Notes: a model not told the origin generated them from the sequence alone. A stretch of DNA of 64,000 nt from Dysgonomonas sp. Marseille-P4361 (GCF_900343125.1 NZ_OPYL01000002.1:124001-188000); one strand, 5' to 3'; shown: positions 1 to 10,303, counted from the first letter of the stretch. Program-made: numbers and translations.

Positions 1-2633
1 ATATTAGCTACAACAGATTCTAGAGGTTCATTGTAAATCTTTACTTTATGTTCTGTATTCAATACCGAAACGGTGTGCATTCCTGTGCCTTCGAAAATAA
101 TATAATCTTGAATCTCTCTTTTTTCTCCGGGTTCTAATTCTACAGATAGCTTATGACCTGACTTCCCATTCATTTCTAATGGTATTTCTCCGATGTACTT
201 AGAGTCTGAAATATTTTGTAATTCAATCCTTAGCCTTATTGTAGAGCCTAATTTGGCTATAGCTGATGATGTTAAGTTTATACAAGTAATAGGGTTTTTC
301 TGTATCGACGGTTTTACCTCTACATTTAGAGTTTGTCCTCCTATGTTGAGAGAGTGTGTTCCTTTACGATATAAACGAAAGGCTATACTGTCTTTCACAC
401 TTTCACCTTTGTCTACCAAGATGTTTTTATGAGCTACTACCTGATTATTATCGTCAGTTATAGAGAGCTGAAAAACCCCTCTGGCTCCTTTATTTGTCAC
501 TTCGCAATAAGCATAAAGTTCTTCATTTGCAACAGCTTTATCTGCCGATAGCTTAACATTGCTTACTTCAGCATCCAAACATTCTTTAGTAAGCGAGTAG
601 GGACGCTCCCAATCATCGTAGTTGTCCGATTTACCGGCACTGAAGTTTAGTTTGCCTCCATCCTTTATCTGTTCGTGCGTAATGAAAACTTGATTTAGAG
701 GTTTATCATTTAATTTTAACTCCGAAAATGATTTGTAGTTAGTGTTTGTCTCTGCATTTATGTGTAATTTTTTTCCATCCGAAAGATTAATCGTAGCTTG
801 AGGAAATAATGGCATATTTAAGACGTACTCGCCACTACCCGGACATGCAGGGAAAAAGCCTAGTGAACTAAATACTAGCCAACTTGACATTGATCCTAAA
901 TCGTCGTTGCCTGTTATGCCTCCGGGAGTAGTTGTATAAGCATTCTTACGAATATGATCTACCCATTGACAAGTTAAGTCAGGTCGTCCGGCATAACTAA
1001 ATAAATACGGATAATGAACTACAGGCTCGTTGTCGTGAATAATGTGACCAGCTTCTATAGCATCGTTAAGACGTTTTACGAATAATTCATCTCCTCCCAT
1101 TAAGTTGATGAGATCTTGTATATTGTGCGGAACAAACCAAGTAGTAGTCCATTTATTTGACTCTTTATAGCCCATTTCGCCTGGTTCTTTAACGAAACCA
1201 TTCGAATTTCGAGGCAACATAAAACCGGTTTCGTAATCAAATAGATTTCTGTAACTGAGAGAACGATTGTAAAATAGCTGTGCTTCTTCTTTTCTTTCTA
1301 TAGCTTCCAGAAATGCGCCTAATGTCCAGTCGTTATAAGCATAATCAAGCGTAACGGAAACAGATTCTTCTATAGAATCGTTTAAATACCCTTCAGCTAT
1401 GTATTTATAGGTATCCTGACGTGGAATTTGGTTTCCTGAAAGCGTTTTACTCATAGCCTCCAGAGCCAAAGAAGTATCGAAATCTGTTATTCCTTTCCTA
1501 TAACTGTCTGTAATAACAGGCAATGAGTAATAACCGATCATAGGAGTATATGGTAGTTGTCCTTCTTGCTGATAGATATGCAGCATAGACCGTAGCATGT
1601 CTCTTTGGCGTTCGGGTTTGAGCAGGCATAGGAGAGGGTGGAGGCTACGGAAAGTATCCCACGTAGAAAATGTAGTGTATTCATTCTTGCCTTCAGTCCC
1701 GTATATCTTTCTATCCTTTCCCCGGTAACGTCCATCTACATCAGATGAAATACATGGTATAAGAAAGGAATGATAAAGAGCTGTATATACTTTTTCAACA
1801 TCATCGGCATCGCCTGTGGGAATATCCAAAACACTTAGTTCTTTACACCATTCATTATAAGTTTTATTTCTCATCTCTTCAAAATCCCAAAGTGGGCATT
1901 CCGCCTGTAGGTTTTTGCGGCTCCCTTCTTCATCCACTGTAGAAAAACCAACTTTGCATAAAAGAGGTGTATTTGCAGGCAGACTCTCAAATTCTAAGAT
2001 CAAAACTTTGTTTTCTAATTTATACTTTTTCCAAGCTTTATTAAAAATGAAAACGCCATTTGATCGGCTTGTGTATATGGTGTTTTTATCCAATATTTTA
2101 ATATCCCCGGCATCAGCTATTGTAACAATGAATGTTCCATCGATAGGTTTGTAGCGAAACATTCCTGTTCGTGTGCTAACTGTAGTCTCTATTTGCGATC
2201 CATCATCAAATGTTACACTGTAGTAACCAGGGAAGGCTTTTTCGTTTTTATGGCTGAAGGGGAGGCTTATACTATTTATATCCGTATCAACTGTACCTTT
2301 TGTCATCACGACCTGCAATCGTCCGCTCGATCCATGAGGATAACCACTATTGTGGTTGACGCATGTGAAGTAACAAATTGATGAATCCGAGTAGAAGTAA
2401 CCTCGTTCGCCACTCTTGCTTGTTTCGGGACTTAATTGTATATAACCCCAAGGAGCGACAGCTCCGGGATAAGTCCCTCCATATTTTCCCCATATAGATT
2501 TAGCATCGCTGGCATCTGTACCTATAAATGGGTTTACTCTGGAAGCATAATCTTGGGCAATAAGATTAACTGAAATAAAGATTGTAAATACCGAAAGTAG
2601 AAAAAAAGATAAGGTGAGTTGTTTTAGTTTCAT
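1..2633 (-). CDS. GH92 family alpha-mannosidase, secreted (3' end beyond window)
   Basis: Exo-acting alpha-mannosidase of glycoside hydrolase family 92, removing mannose from N-glycans or mannans. An ATG at 2633 opens a signal peptide of about 27 residues ending LIAQ, followed by VNPFIGT and the GH92 N-domain stretch YPGAVAPWGYIQLSPET. The catalytic domain shows STWDTFRSLHPLL, the ESNKWTTTWFVPHN stretch (Glu near residue 491) and GNDDLGSMSSW (from residue 575). The frame is open for 877 codons to the left edge. GH92 enzymes are usually about 750 residues; here roughly 200 extra residues after the catalytic part look like Ig-like or CARDB-type beta domains. It is divergent from the SusC/SusD operon at 3164, which suggests one mannose-glycan locus. 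Family call is very secure; exact linkage specificity is unknown. Confidence 0.93.
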   Translation of the reverse strand, partial: MKLKQLTLSFFLLSVFTIFISVNLIAQDYASRVNPFIGTDASDAKSIWGKYGGTYPGAVAPWGYIQLSPETSKSGERGYFYSDSSICYFTCVNHNSGYPHGSSGRLQVVMTKGTVDTDINSISLPFSHKNEKAFPGYYSVTFDDGSQIETTVSTRTGMFRYKPIDGTFIVTIADAGDIKILDKNTIYTSRSNGVFIFNKAWKKYKLENKVLILEFESLPANTPLLCKVGFSTVDEEGSRKNLQAECPLWDFEEMRNKTYNEWCKELSVLDIPTGDADDVEKVYTALYHSFLIPCISSDVDGRYRGKDRKIYGTEGKNEYTTFSTWDTFRSLHPLLCLLKPERQRDMLRSMLHIYQQEGQLPYTPMIGYYSLPVITDSYRKGITDFDTSLALEAMSKTLSGNQIPRQDTYKYIAEGYLNDSIEESVSVTLDYAYNDWTLGAFLEAIERKEEAQLFYNRSLSYRNLFDYETGFMLPRNSNGFVKEPGEMGYKESNKWTTTWFVPHNIQDLINLMGGDELFVKRLNDAIEAGHIIHDNEPVVHYPYLFSYAGRPDLTCQWVDHIRKNAYTTTPGGITGNDDLGSMSSWLVFSSLGFFPACPGSGEYVLNMPLFPQATINLSDGKKLHINAETNTNYKSFSELKLNDKPLNQVFITHEQIKDGGKLNFSAGKSDNYDDWERPYSLTKECLDAEVSNVKLSADKAVANEELYAYCEVTNKGARGVFQLSITDDNNQVVAHKNILVDKGESVKDSIAFRLYRKGTHSLNIGGQTLNVEVKPSIQKNPITCINLTSSAIAKLGSTIRLRIELQNISDSKYIGEIPLEMNGKSGHKLSVELEPGEKREIQDYIIFEGTGMHTVSVLNTEHKVKIYNEPLESVVAN

Positions 2634-3163
2634 CCTGAAAAGTTAAAAAGAATTGATAAAAAGGATGCTAAAGATAATTCGTTTTTTAGAAGAAAGAGAA
2701 TGATAAGGATAAATAATTATCTAATTATTATAAAAGAGAATTAGATATTGTTGTTTTGTAAATAGAAGTGTCTCTTTAGTTTACGTATCAAAATTGTATG
2801 GATGATACAATTGCGCAGAAAGAGGATATTAATACGCATATCAAGATTGACCATGAATTTTTATAAGACTATATTTAACACCAATTAGCGGCAGCATACA
2901 AATATTGTTAAAAAAAGAGTTTGCTAGGGCATAATAATATAGCAATAAACAATCTATTTACCATTAAAGAAAACAGATTCTTACCTATATAATAAGATTC
3001 TAAAGATAAAGTATTATTCTCAATAAAAGAAAAGGAGGTGTTTTGGAGAAGCTTGAGAAAATGAAAATTATCTTATATAGAATTCTTTACACATAATAAA
3101 TCATAAAGAATAATATTCAGAATAAAAGTGTTTTTAACCTATTATAAATTAAATCTACAGAAA
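2634..3163. other. Intergenic region between divergent GH92 and SusC genes
   Basis: About 530 AT-rich bases with no credible gene. It must hold both promoters. A near -7 box (TATCTTTA on the minus strand, around 2675) lies upstream of GH92, and a palindrome lies at 2792-2812. No clear TAnnTTTG box was found for the SusC side. Confidence 0.6.
2792..2812. promoter_or_regulatory. Palindromic operator candidate
   Basis: A perfect inverted repeat, AATTGTAT-GGATG-ATACAATT, with 8-base arms and a 5-base centre. It overlaps a second repeat, GTATCA (2785-2790) and TGATAC (2803-2808). It sits between the divergent GH92 and SusC genes and has no T-run, so a regulator binding site is more likely than a terminator. 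The cognate regulator is not in the window. Confidence 0.4.
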
Positions 3164-6100
3164 ATGATTATTAACGTTGACAAATCTAAATTCAAGAGGT
3201 TGACTAGGATATTTGCTCTCATTTTCGCTTGTCTTATGATAATGCAAGCTAATGTGTTGGCAAATAAATCATTGGTTACAGAGTCTTCCTCTAATGCCAT
3301 GATGCAACAGAATGAAAAAGTTACCATTCAGGGTGTTATAACTGATGCTCAGTTAGGAGAACCTATGATTGGTGTTTCTGTTTACGAAAAAGGTACCACT
3401 AATGGAACAGTTTCAGACTTAGATGGGAAATTCCAGCTGAATGTATCCAATAATAGTACAGTTGTATTTTCTATTGTTGGATTCAAAGCTCAAGAATTTC
3501 AAATAAAAGGCGCTCAAACGCTTAATGTTGTAATGTCTGAAGATGAACAGCTACTGGAAGAAGTGGTTGTAATCGGGTACGGTGCATCTCGTAAACAAGA
3601 CTTATCAATGTCTATTTCGACAGTAAAAGTTGATGAGAAAATGAAAAGTAGAGCTGGTGGATTAAACTCTGTACTGCAGGGTCAGGTATCAGGTCTTACT
3701 ATTCAGATGAATGGGGGCGACCCTACAAGTGGTGCGTCATTTAATCTTCGTGGAAAAGGTTCTCGTGGAGGAGATGGTGTGTTGTTTGTTGTAGATGGAG
3801 TACCAGGAGCACCATTTAATGTTGAAGATGTTGAAACAATAACAGTTCTTAAAGATGCTGCATCTGCAGCCATTTATGGGGCACAGGTAGGAGCTGGTGG
3901 TGTTGTAGTAGTAACAACAAAGAAGGCTAAAGCCGGAAAAATATCAATAGATGCGAACATCAGCCATAGTATCAAAAATGAGTGGAAAAGACCTGATGTT
4001 GTAACAGCAGAGCAATTTACTCAAATATGGCAAGATAAGAAAAATTCATCTGTAGGTAATGTAAATATCCCAGGATCATATGATGTTACTACTTTCCCGT
4101 ATGCTGGTGTAACCAGAACAGACTGGATTGATGAAGTGTTCCGTACAGCTCATAGTCAACATTATGCATTGACATTGACAGGAGGATCGGAAACGATGAA
4201 AGCTTTAGCTTCTGTTGCTTTCGATCGTAATGAAGGTATCTTATTAAATACATTCTCGCAAGGAGTTAATGCAAAATTGAATACAGAGTTCCAAATAGCA
4301 AAATGGCTTAAATTTACAGAAAATGTAACTGCTTCTTATTCAAATGGTAGAGGTGGTGTAAGTAGTAATAGCCATACTGGTGTATTGATGCGTTCTATTT
4401 TTTATCCACGTTCACAAACTGTTTATGAATATGCTCTTAACCCGAACAATCCTCTTGAGCTAGGAGAACCTCTTTATAATGAGGATGGATCTCGCCAATA
4501 TGGAGGGACTGTTCCTATCTGGGCTGCAGAGCAAGGTATTTCCAGCTCGGGAGACTTTGCCAATCCTGTAGCATCTCTACTTAGAGTAAGAGATGATAAT
4601 CCATCTATTAATATATATTCTACTTCAGGATTAGAAATTAAGCCAATAAGTAAATTAACTATACAGTCTAATTTTACATATGCCTTTAATTCTTATCGTA
4701 ATAATAGATTCTCATTTAAAGTGCCAGAAATCGGTAGAACAAGCAAGGAGAATAACAAGAATGTAACTACACAATGGTGGCACAAATGGTTATGGGAGAC
4801 ATATGCTACTTATGCTGAAGAAGTAGGCAAGAGTAATTTTAGCTTGATGGGAGGTTTCTCTATGCAGCGTGAATCAAACAGAAACTTATCAGTAACAGCT
4901 TATGGCTTTGATAGCGAAAACCCATATGTAACTCAATTGCAAAATGCAACAGAAGGAGTAAGAGCAAGCCAACCGGCGACAGAAGCTAGAACTATAGCTA
5001 CATTGAATTCATTCTTCTTAAGAGGTGGTTATTCTTACGATGATCGTTATTTCTTTACAGGTAGTATTCGTCGCGATGCAACATCTAAATTGTTTAAAGA
5101 TCAAAATTCAGGAATATTCCCAGCTTTCTCCGCATCATGGAAAATATCTTCAGAAGAGTTCTGGAAGAATAATATTTCTTTCATCAATTTATTTAAACTA
5201 CGTGCAGGGTGGGGACAAGTAGGTAATGTAGCACTTGTGCCACATAACTCTTATAGTGCTTTGTATAGAGGTCAGACTAAAGAATACTATGGAGTATTTG
5301 GGGAAAATATGATAAGCCAACAAGGATACTATCTTAGATCATTGCCAAATCTGGCTTTGACTTGGGAGACAACACAGCAAACATCTCTAGGACTTGATTT
5401 TACCTTACTGGATAATTCATTAAATATCTCTGTTGACTATTTTAATAAAACAACAAAAGACTTGATCGAAGAGGTAGCAAATTCACCTCAGGCCGGATAT
5501 GAAGAAAATCCATATGGAAACGTAGGAAAGGTTCGTAATACAGGTTGGGAATTCCAAGCAGACTATAGTAAAAAAGTAGAGAATGTAACATTCAATGTGT
5601 TTGGAAACGTATCTACTGTTAAAAACGAAGTGTTAGATTTGGGCGATGTTAATGAACTAGCTCCTCACAACTATACAATTGATGGAGGTACAAATCCAAA
5701 ATTGTATTCAGCAGTAGGACAACCATGGTATTCTTATAAACTAATTAAAACAGATGGTTTGTTCCAAACTCAAGAAGAGATTGATAAACATGTGTGGACA
5801 AATCCGACTACAGGAGAAACAAAAAAATTGCAACCAAATGCTGTTCCTGGAGACTTGAAATTTGTAGATGCTAACAATGACGGTCTTATCAATGACAACG
5901 ATAGAGTGTATATGGGAAGTTTCCTTCCAGAGCTTACTTACTCTTTTGGAGGAGGCTTTGAATGGAATGGTTTTGATTTCAGCTTCATGTTCCAAGGAAT
6001 ATCGAAAATAAATATTTATAATGGATTGAAGATGATGGGTGAGACAGGTAAGGATAATGGTTATTTCCTTACATCAGTACTTGACTCTTGGACATACAAT

Positions 6101-6412
6101 CACTCTTCTTCTACTCCTCGTCTATCAATGGGTAGCGATCCGAATAAAAACTACTCAACAGCTTCTGATTATTTTTTAGAAGATGGAAGTTATCTTCGTC
6201 TTAAAAACATAACGTTAGGTTATACTTTACCTAAAAATATGATGAAGAAAATGGGTTTTGATGGATCATTGCGTTTATATGTTGGAGGAGAAAACTTGGC
6301 AACATTTACAAAATATTCAGGATTTGACCCTGAAGTAAGCAATAATGGTGTAGATGCTGGTACTTATCCGGTGGCACGTATGTTTACTTTTGGTCTTAAC
6401 TTGAGTTTTTAA
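3164..6412 (+). CDS. SusC-like TonB-dependent outer membrane receptor
   Basis: Outer membrane importer for oligosaccharides, energised by TonB, of 1082 residues. A GTG at 3128 is in frame, but ATG 3164 gives a normal signal peptide ending NVLA. Next come a carboxypeptidase-D-like beta domain (about residues 45-125, VTIQGVITDAQLGEPMIGVSV), the EEVVVIGYG segment before the plug, the plug motif VLKDAASAAIYG, and a 22-strand-type barrel ending in GLNLSF with a terminal Phe. There is no STN domain, so direct FecR signalling is unlikely. SusD follows after 20 bases and a surface lipoprotein after that. Divergence from a GH92 gene suggests a mannose-containing substrate; that part is inference. Confidence 0.95.
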   Translation: MIINVDKSKFKRLTRIFALIFACLMIMQANVLANKSLVTESSSNAMMQQNEKVTIQGVITDAQLGEPMIGVSVYEKGTTNGTVSDLDGKFQLNVSNNSTVVFSIVGFKAQEFQIKGAQTLNVVMSEDEQLLEEVVVIGYGASRKQDLSMSISTVKVDEKMKSRAGGLNSVLQGQVSGLTIQMNGGDPTSGASFNLRGKGSRGGDGVLFVVDGVPGAPFNVEDVETITVLKDAASAAIYGAQVGAGGVVVVTTKKAKAGKISIDANISHSIKNEWKRPDVVTAEQFTQIWQDKKNSSVGNVNIPGSYDVTTFPYAGVTRTDWIDEVFRTAHSQHYALTLTGGSETMKALASVAFDRNEGILLNTFSQGVNAKLNTEFQIAKWLKFTENVTASYSNGRGGVSSNSHTGVLMRSIFYPRSQTVYEYALNPNNPLELGEPLYNEDGSRQYGGTVPIWAAEQGISSSGDFANPVASLLRVRDDNPSINIYSTSGLEIKPISKLTIQSNFTYAFNSYRNNRFSFKVPEIGRTSKENNKNVTTQWWHKWLWETYATYAEEVGKSNFSLMGGFSMQRESNRNLSVTAYGFDSENPYVTQLQNATEGVRASQPATEARTIATLNSFFLRGGYSYDDRYFFTGSIRRDATSKLFKDQNSGIFPAFSASWKISSEEFWKNNISFINLFKLRAGWGQVGNVALVPHNSYSALYRGQTKEYYGVFGENMISQQGYYLRSLPNLALTWETTQQTSLGLDFTLLDNSLNISVDYFNKTTKDLIEEVANSPQAGYEENPYGNVGKVRNTGWEFQADYSKKVENVTFNVFGNVSTVKNEVLDLGDVNELAPHNYTIDGGTNPKLYSAVGQPWYSYKLIKTDGLFQTQEEIDKHVWTNPTTGETKKLQPNAVPGDLKFVDANNDGLINDNDRVYMGSFLPELTYSFGGGFEWNGFDFSFMFQGISKINIYNGLKMMGETGKDNGYFLTSVLDSWTYNHSSSTPRLSMGSDPNKNYSTASDYFLEDGSYLRLKNITLGYTLPKNMMKKMGFDGSLRLYVGGENLATFTKYSGFDPEVSNNGVDAGTYPVARMFTFGLNLSF

Positions 6413-6432
6413 TCTCTAAAAAAGATAAGAAA

Positions 6433-8097
6433 ATGAATAAAAAAATATTTAAATATAGTACCAAACTCATTGCATCTGCAATGATTCTTATGCAGTTTGG
6501 ATGTAGTGATTTTCTCCAAAATCCTAATTATGGAGATTGGACAGCTGAAGAATTCTGGACTTCAGAGACTAATGTGAAGTATGCTGTAAATGCCATATAT
6601 AGATATGCCGGACACGAAGAGGTAGGTGGACGTGGTCATATGTGGTTTGAAAACTGTAGCGATGATATGGTTACAGGGCGAACAAACTCAACGGCAGATC
6701 GTATCAAAGATTTTCAGATGGGATCAGATGTTGGATATATTCAGGATATGTGGGGCGAAATGTACCAAACAATAGGAAAGAGTAATGATATATTGAGAAA
6801 TGTACCAAATATGACCGAAAAGCAAGTGTCAGCTAGCGTTAGAGATTTTGCTTTAGGTCAAGCATATTTCTTCAGAGGTTATTCATATCTGTGGTTAGCT
6901 CCTTGGTTTGGAGATAATGGGCCGAATGGAGGAATTCCTATTATTACAGAAGATATGACTATAGAAGAAGCTAATCTGGAAGGCCGTCCAGCATCTGTAC
7001 TTGCAAACTATGATATGATTATATCAGATATGCGCTTAGCAGCAGACTTGCTCCCTACATGGTCTAATCTTTCTAAAGATGATTATGGCCGTCCTTACAA
7101 AGCTGCGGCTTGGGCTTTTGCCGCAAGAGCTGCTCTTTATGCAGGTCAGTATGATAAGAAATACTATGATATCGTTATCGAGATGTGTGATAAGATTATC
7201 AACCAAACAGGAGCTGATAAACGTGCGTTATATCCAGACTTTACAAAATTGTTTACAATGGAAAACAACTTTAGTTCTGAGTTTATTTTCTCTATCTTAG
7301 GTAACGAGATGGATGGTCCTAAGTTTCATGGAATGGGATTCCAGAAAGATGGTTATGGACTGTATAACACATGGGGATATTTCCAACCAACAGCAGAACT
7401 ATATGAAGCTTTTACTGCAGAGGATGTTCGTCGCGATGCTACAATATTAGTACCAGGACAACATATTCAGTTTATAGGAACCGATATCCATTTTGGAATA
7501 AATAAAGATGGAGAACCAGATGCATCAACTATTTCTAGTACATCAGGTATGACTTTCCGTAAATTTATGTCTGTGTTTGAGCCTGCTGACTGTTTAGGTA
7601 ATACTGTGAACTCGAATGGAGATAACCAAACGAATAAGCTAGGGCAATGTGTTATGCGCTATGCAGATGTATTGCTGATGAAAGCTGAGGCTATGTTACA
7701 AGGAGGAACAGGTTCTAACACATCAGTTCCTAATTGCAATACTCCAGCAGGATTGATTGGTCAGGTGCGTGAGCGTGCCGGTTTAAGTTTCGATAATCCG
7801 GGAACATTGGCTGAGTTGAAAAAACAACGTCGTTTGGAATTTGCTTACGATTTCCTTCCAAGCCGTCACTTCGATCTTGTTCGTTGGGGAGATGCGAAAG
7901 ATGTTTATGCAAAACCTTTACATGGATATAAGCCTAAAGTGAAAACTGTTGGTGATGATAAATATGTATTTGACCCTTCAGATAAAATACAAATATGGCC
8001 TGCTCGTAATTACAATCCTAATGTACACCATGTATTCGCTATACCTCAAAAGGTAATAAATACATCAAAAAATGTGAAACAAAATCAGGGTTATTAA
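6433..8097 (+). CDS. SusD-like outer membrane glycan-binding lipoprotein
   Basis: Surface lipoprotein (554 residues) that caps the SusC channel at 3164 and captures glycan. The lipobox ends at Cys24 (MQFGC) and is followed by the SusD start SDFLQNPNYGDWTAEEFW. The N-terminal helices (FFRGYSYLWLAPWFGD) and the late RYADVLLMKAEAM and RRLEFAYDFLPSRHFDLVRWGDAK segments are SusD/RagB family hallmarks, and the end has the usual IPQKVI...QNQGY form. It lies 20 bases after SusC and 34 before the SGBP-like gene, consistent with one transcript. Confidence 0.95.
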   Translation: MNKKIFKYSTKLIASAMILMQFGCSDFLQNPNYGDWTAEEFWTSETNVKYAVNAIYRYAGHEEVGGRGHMWFENCSDDMVTGRTNSTADRIKDFQMGSDVGYIQDMWGEMYQTIGKSNDILRNVPNMTEKQVSASVRDFALGQAYFFRGYSYLWLAPWFGDNGPNGGIPIITEDMTIEEANLEGRPASVLANYDMIISDMRLAADLLPTWSNLSKDDYGRPYKAAAWAFAARAALYAGQYDKKYYDIVIEMCDKIINQTGADKRALYPDFTKLFTMENNFSSEFIFSILGNEMDGPKFHGMGFQKDGYGLYNTWGYFQPTAELYEAFTAEDVRRDATILVPGQHIQFIGTDIHFGINKDGEPDASTISSTSGMTFRKFMSVFEPADCLGNTVNSNGDNQTNKLGQCVMRYADVLLMKAEAMLQGGTGSNTSVPNCNTPAGLIGQVRERAGLSFDNPGTLAELKKQRRLEFAYDFLPSRHFDLVRWGDAKDVYAKPLHGYKPKVKTVGDDKYVFDPSDKIQIWPARNYNPNVHHVFAIPQKVINTSKNVKQNQGY

Positions 8098-8131
8098 TAT
8101 ACTTTGTTTATAATCCTAAAATGTTGAAATT

Positions 8132-9118
8132 ATGAAAATAGATAAATTATTATATACATGCATTCTTCTTCTATCATCAGCTATTTTTATTAGCTGTGAT
8201 GATGATAAAGAAGTTAATGACTTTACGGTAGATAAAGAAACTATGGAAATCCTCATTGGGGATAGAAGTGTGATTACGGCAAATGGTATACCTTCCAATG
8301 ATGTTGAATCTTCTGCTTTTGAATGGTCTTCTGCTGATGAATCCATTGCAACAGTTACAGAATGGGGAGTTGTTCAGGGAGTAGAAGAAGGCGAAACTGA
8401 TATTATTGTTAAATTTGGATCTGTATCGAAAACAATTCATGTTGTCGTTAAAGACCCAATAGTATTACCAGACGAAGTAGGTTCTTGGAGATTTGATGAT
8501 CCTTCAAATATACTGAAAGCAACATTAGGTAAAGATTTGCAAATAGGAGCAAACTCAGGAACACCTTCATTGAGCGATTTCCCTTCAGTAAGTGGCCCAA
8601 CCGGACAAGAAGGTAACAAAGCGATACAAGTAGAAAAAGGATTCTTTCTGAAAATGGAACATGGTATTAAACCTAAAGAGGGAAAAGATGTAGTAACAGA
8701 ATATACTATTCTTATCGACTTTAAAGTTCCTGCTCTTGATGGATGGCGTAGTTTTATACAGACTAATCCTGAAAATAATGATGATGCTGAAGTATTCATG
8801 AAAACAGAAGGTCAAATAGGGGTAGGCTCAACAGGTTATACTTCATCTCCTGTCGTTAAAGCAGGTCAATGGCAACGTCTGATTCTTTCTTATAAGTTAG
8901 GTGGTGACGGCTGGATCAAATATTATCTAGATGGAGTAGAAATACTAGCTAAGACAGATGACGAACGCTTTGCAATGGTGTCTACATTAGTTCTATTTGG
9001 AGACAATGATGGTGAAGATGCTGTGATGGATGTGTCAGAAGTTATGATATGGGATAAAGCTCTTGATGATAATCAAATGAAGAAAGCAAATCGTGTAGTA
9101 GGTAAAGACAGATACTAA
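8132..9118 (+). CDS. Surface lipoprotein with Big_2-like and LamG-like domains (SusE/F-position protein)
   Basis: Third gene of the SusC/SusD operon, 328 residues. The lipobox ends at Cys22 (FISC) and is followed by DDDKE, an acidic stretch typical of lipoproteins exported to the Bacteroidota cell surface. Residues about 30-110 form a bacterial Ig-like (Big_2) domain (EWSSADESIATVTEWGVVQGVEEGETDIIVK). Residues about 120-328 look like a concanavalin/LamG beta-sandwich (VVKAGQWQRLILSYKLGGDGWIKY, ending in EVMIWDKALDDNQM). By position it is a surface glycan-binding protein or a lectin-like accessory. No catalytic motif was seen. Confidence 0.8.
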   Translation: MKIDKLLYTCILLLSSAIFISCDDDKEVNDFTVDKETMEILIGDRSVITANGIPSNDVESSAFEWSSADESIATVTEWGVVQGVEEGETDIIVKFGSVSKTIHVVVKDPIVLPDEVGSWRFDDPSNILKATLGKDLQIGANSGTPSLSDFPSVSGPTGQEGNKAIQVEKGFFLKMEHGIKPKEGKDVVTEYTILIDFKVPALDGWRSFIQTNPENNDDAEVFMKTEGQIGVGSTGYTSSPVVKAGQWQRLILSYKLGGDGWIKYYLDGVEILAKTDDERFAMVSTLVLFGDNDGEDAVMDVSEVMIWDKALDDNQMKKANRVVGKDRY

Positions 9119-9142
9119 TCTACTCGAATATATAATGTAAAT

Positions 9143-9173
9143 AAAAGCGCTAGAATCGAATTCTAGCGCTTTT
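9143..9173 (+). terminator. Intrinsic terminator of the first SusCD operon
   Basis: A perfect 14-base stem (AAAAGCGCTAGAAT / ATTCTAGCGCTTTT) with a 3-base loop, 25 bases after the lipoprotein stop. The A/T ends allow it to work in both directions. Confidence 0.85.
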
Positions 9174-9301
9174 ATCGTTTATTTCAATATTTATAATAGG
9201 ACTGAAGGATGAGAAAGGACTTTCTATAGTTGATGCAATTAGAATATAAAGTTTAGAAAAAGCAATAAATTGCTTACTATAAGAAAACGTAGACTTCTAT
9301 T

Positions 9302-10303
9302 TTATTCTCCATACTCAGGGAGTATTTCCCGCAAATCCATTAATCTAAAGTCATTTTGAGCACTTCCCATAATGCCAACACCTCCATCTATGTTAGAGTA
9401 AAAAGGAGTAGGTTCGGCAAGGCCCCATTCATCTAATTTTTGAGATACTTTATTGTCACTTATATTCAGCAATGCAGTCAGATAGTTGTAATACGCTTTG
9501 GAAATAGATATTAAGCTTATCCGTCTGTACATATTCTCTCCATATTCGTAAGTATATGAATTTTTGGTTTCACGGATAACCATAGTGTAAGTATTGCCAT
9601 TTATTATATCATCAGAGAAAGTTCTCCCACCTTGCCCCTCAATCAATTTATTTGTAGAAGCTCCATCTATAACCGGTTGCTGAACTTTGAAAACAGGATC
9701 TAAAGAATAATCTAAAAGTCCCAATGGCTGATTATCATCGGTGTTTTCAATTTTTATACAGTAGTAATTTTTTTCTTCTGCATTGTCGGTAAATGTAATA
9801 TGATATTTTATTTCATAATCTTTCATTTTTACCATTTCTCCTCCTATATTTACAAGGATAGAATTAGGATTATCCATAACTCGATAGGTTAACTTAATAT
9901 CTTTAATCTCTATTTTAGGAGGTATTACATCCTCTGCCCAAGCTGTACCAAGGGATGAGTTTACTACAATTTTAACTATATCCCCTTCGGTAGGTTTATT
10001 ATTTGACTTGTATATGCCCTTATTAACTAAGTTATTGTCTTCTACCCATAACATTTTCTCGACAAACTCATTGTTTATATATAATTCAACATCAGCATCT
10101 TTTATATTTACATCCGGATTTTTTGTGTCAGTATAGAAAATGGTTTTACTTACACTCGCCATTACTTCTATTTCGGGAGATATTACGCTGTTTAATACAA
10201 TCTTAGGTTCGGAACGATATTCTTCCAAATCAATATCTCTATAACAAGAAGAAAGGCAATTAATAAGAGATAAAAAAACTATTGTGATGATATATTTTTT
10301 CAT
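9302..10303 (-). CDS. DUF4249 family lipoprotein, partner of TonB receptor
   Basis: A 333-residue lipoprotein with lipobox LSSC (Cys20) followed by YRDIDLEEY. The N-terminal part matches the DUF4249 pattern (EPKIVLNSVISPE, VSKTIFYTD, DADVELYINNEFVEKM), which reads as an Ig-like beta domain. It starts 4 bases after the stop of the TonB receptor at 10308, so the two are co-translated in practice. DUF4249 proteins regularly accompany non-SusD TonB receptors in Bacteroidota and probably act as their surface lid or ligand-binding partner. The ligand is unknown. Confidence 0.82.
   Translation of the reverse strand: MKKYIITIVFLSLINCLSSCYRDIDLEEYRSEPKIVLNSVISPEIEVMASVSKTIFYTDTKNPDVNIKDADVELYINNEFVEKMLWVEDNNLVNKGIYKSNNKPTEGDIVKIVVNSSLGTAWAEDVIPPKIEIKDIKLTYRVMDNPNSILVNIGGEMVKMKDYEIKYHITFTDNAEEKNYYCIKIENTDDNQPLGLLDYSLDPVFKVQQPVIDGASTNKLIEGQGGRTFSDDIINGNTYTMVIRETKNSYTYEYGENMYRRISLISISKAYYNYLTALLNISDNKVSQKLDEWGLAEPTPFYSNIDGGVGIMGSAQNDFRLMDLREILPEYGE

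Noticed and set aside
193-2381. Several short plus-strand frames over the left end
   Set aside because: They lie opposite the clearly conserved GH92 frame and encode no recognisable motif.
3128-3163. GTG start of the first SusC
   Set aside because: It adds 12 residues before a normal signal peptide starting at ATG 3164.
8177-8815. Minus-strand frames of up to 120 codons within the lipoprotein gene
   Set aside because: Shadow frames of a gene with a clear lipobox and domain structure on the plus strand.
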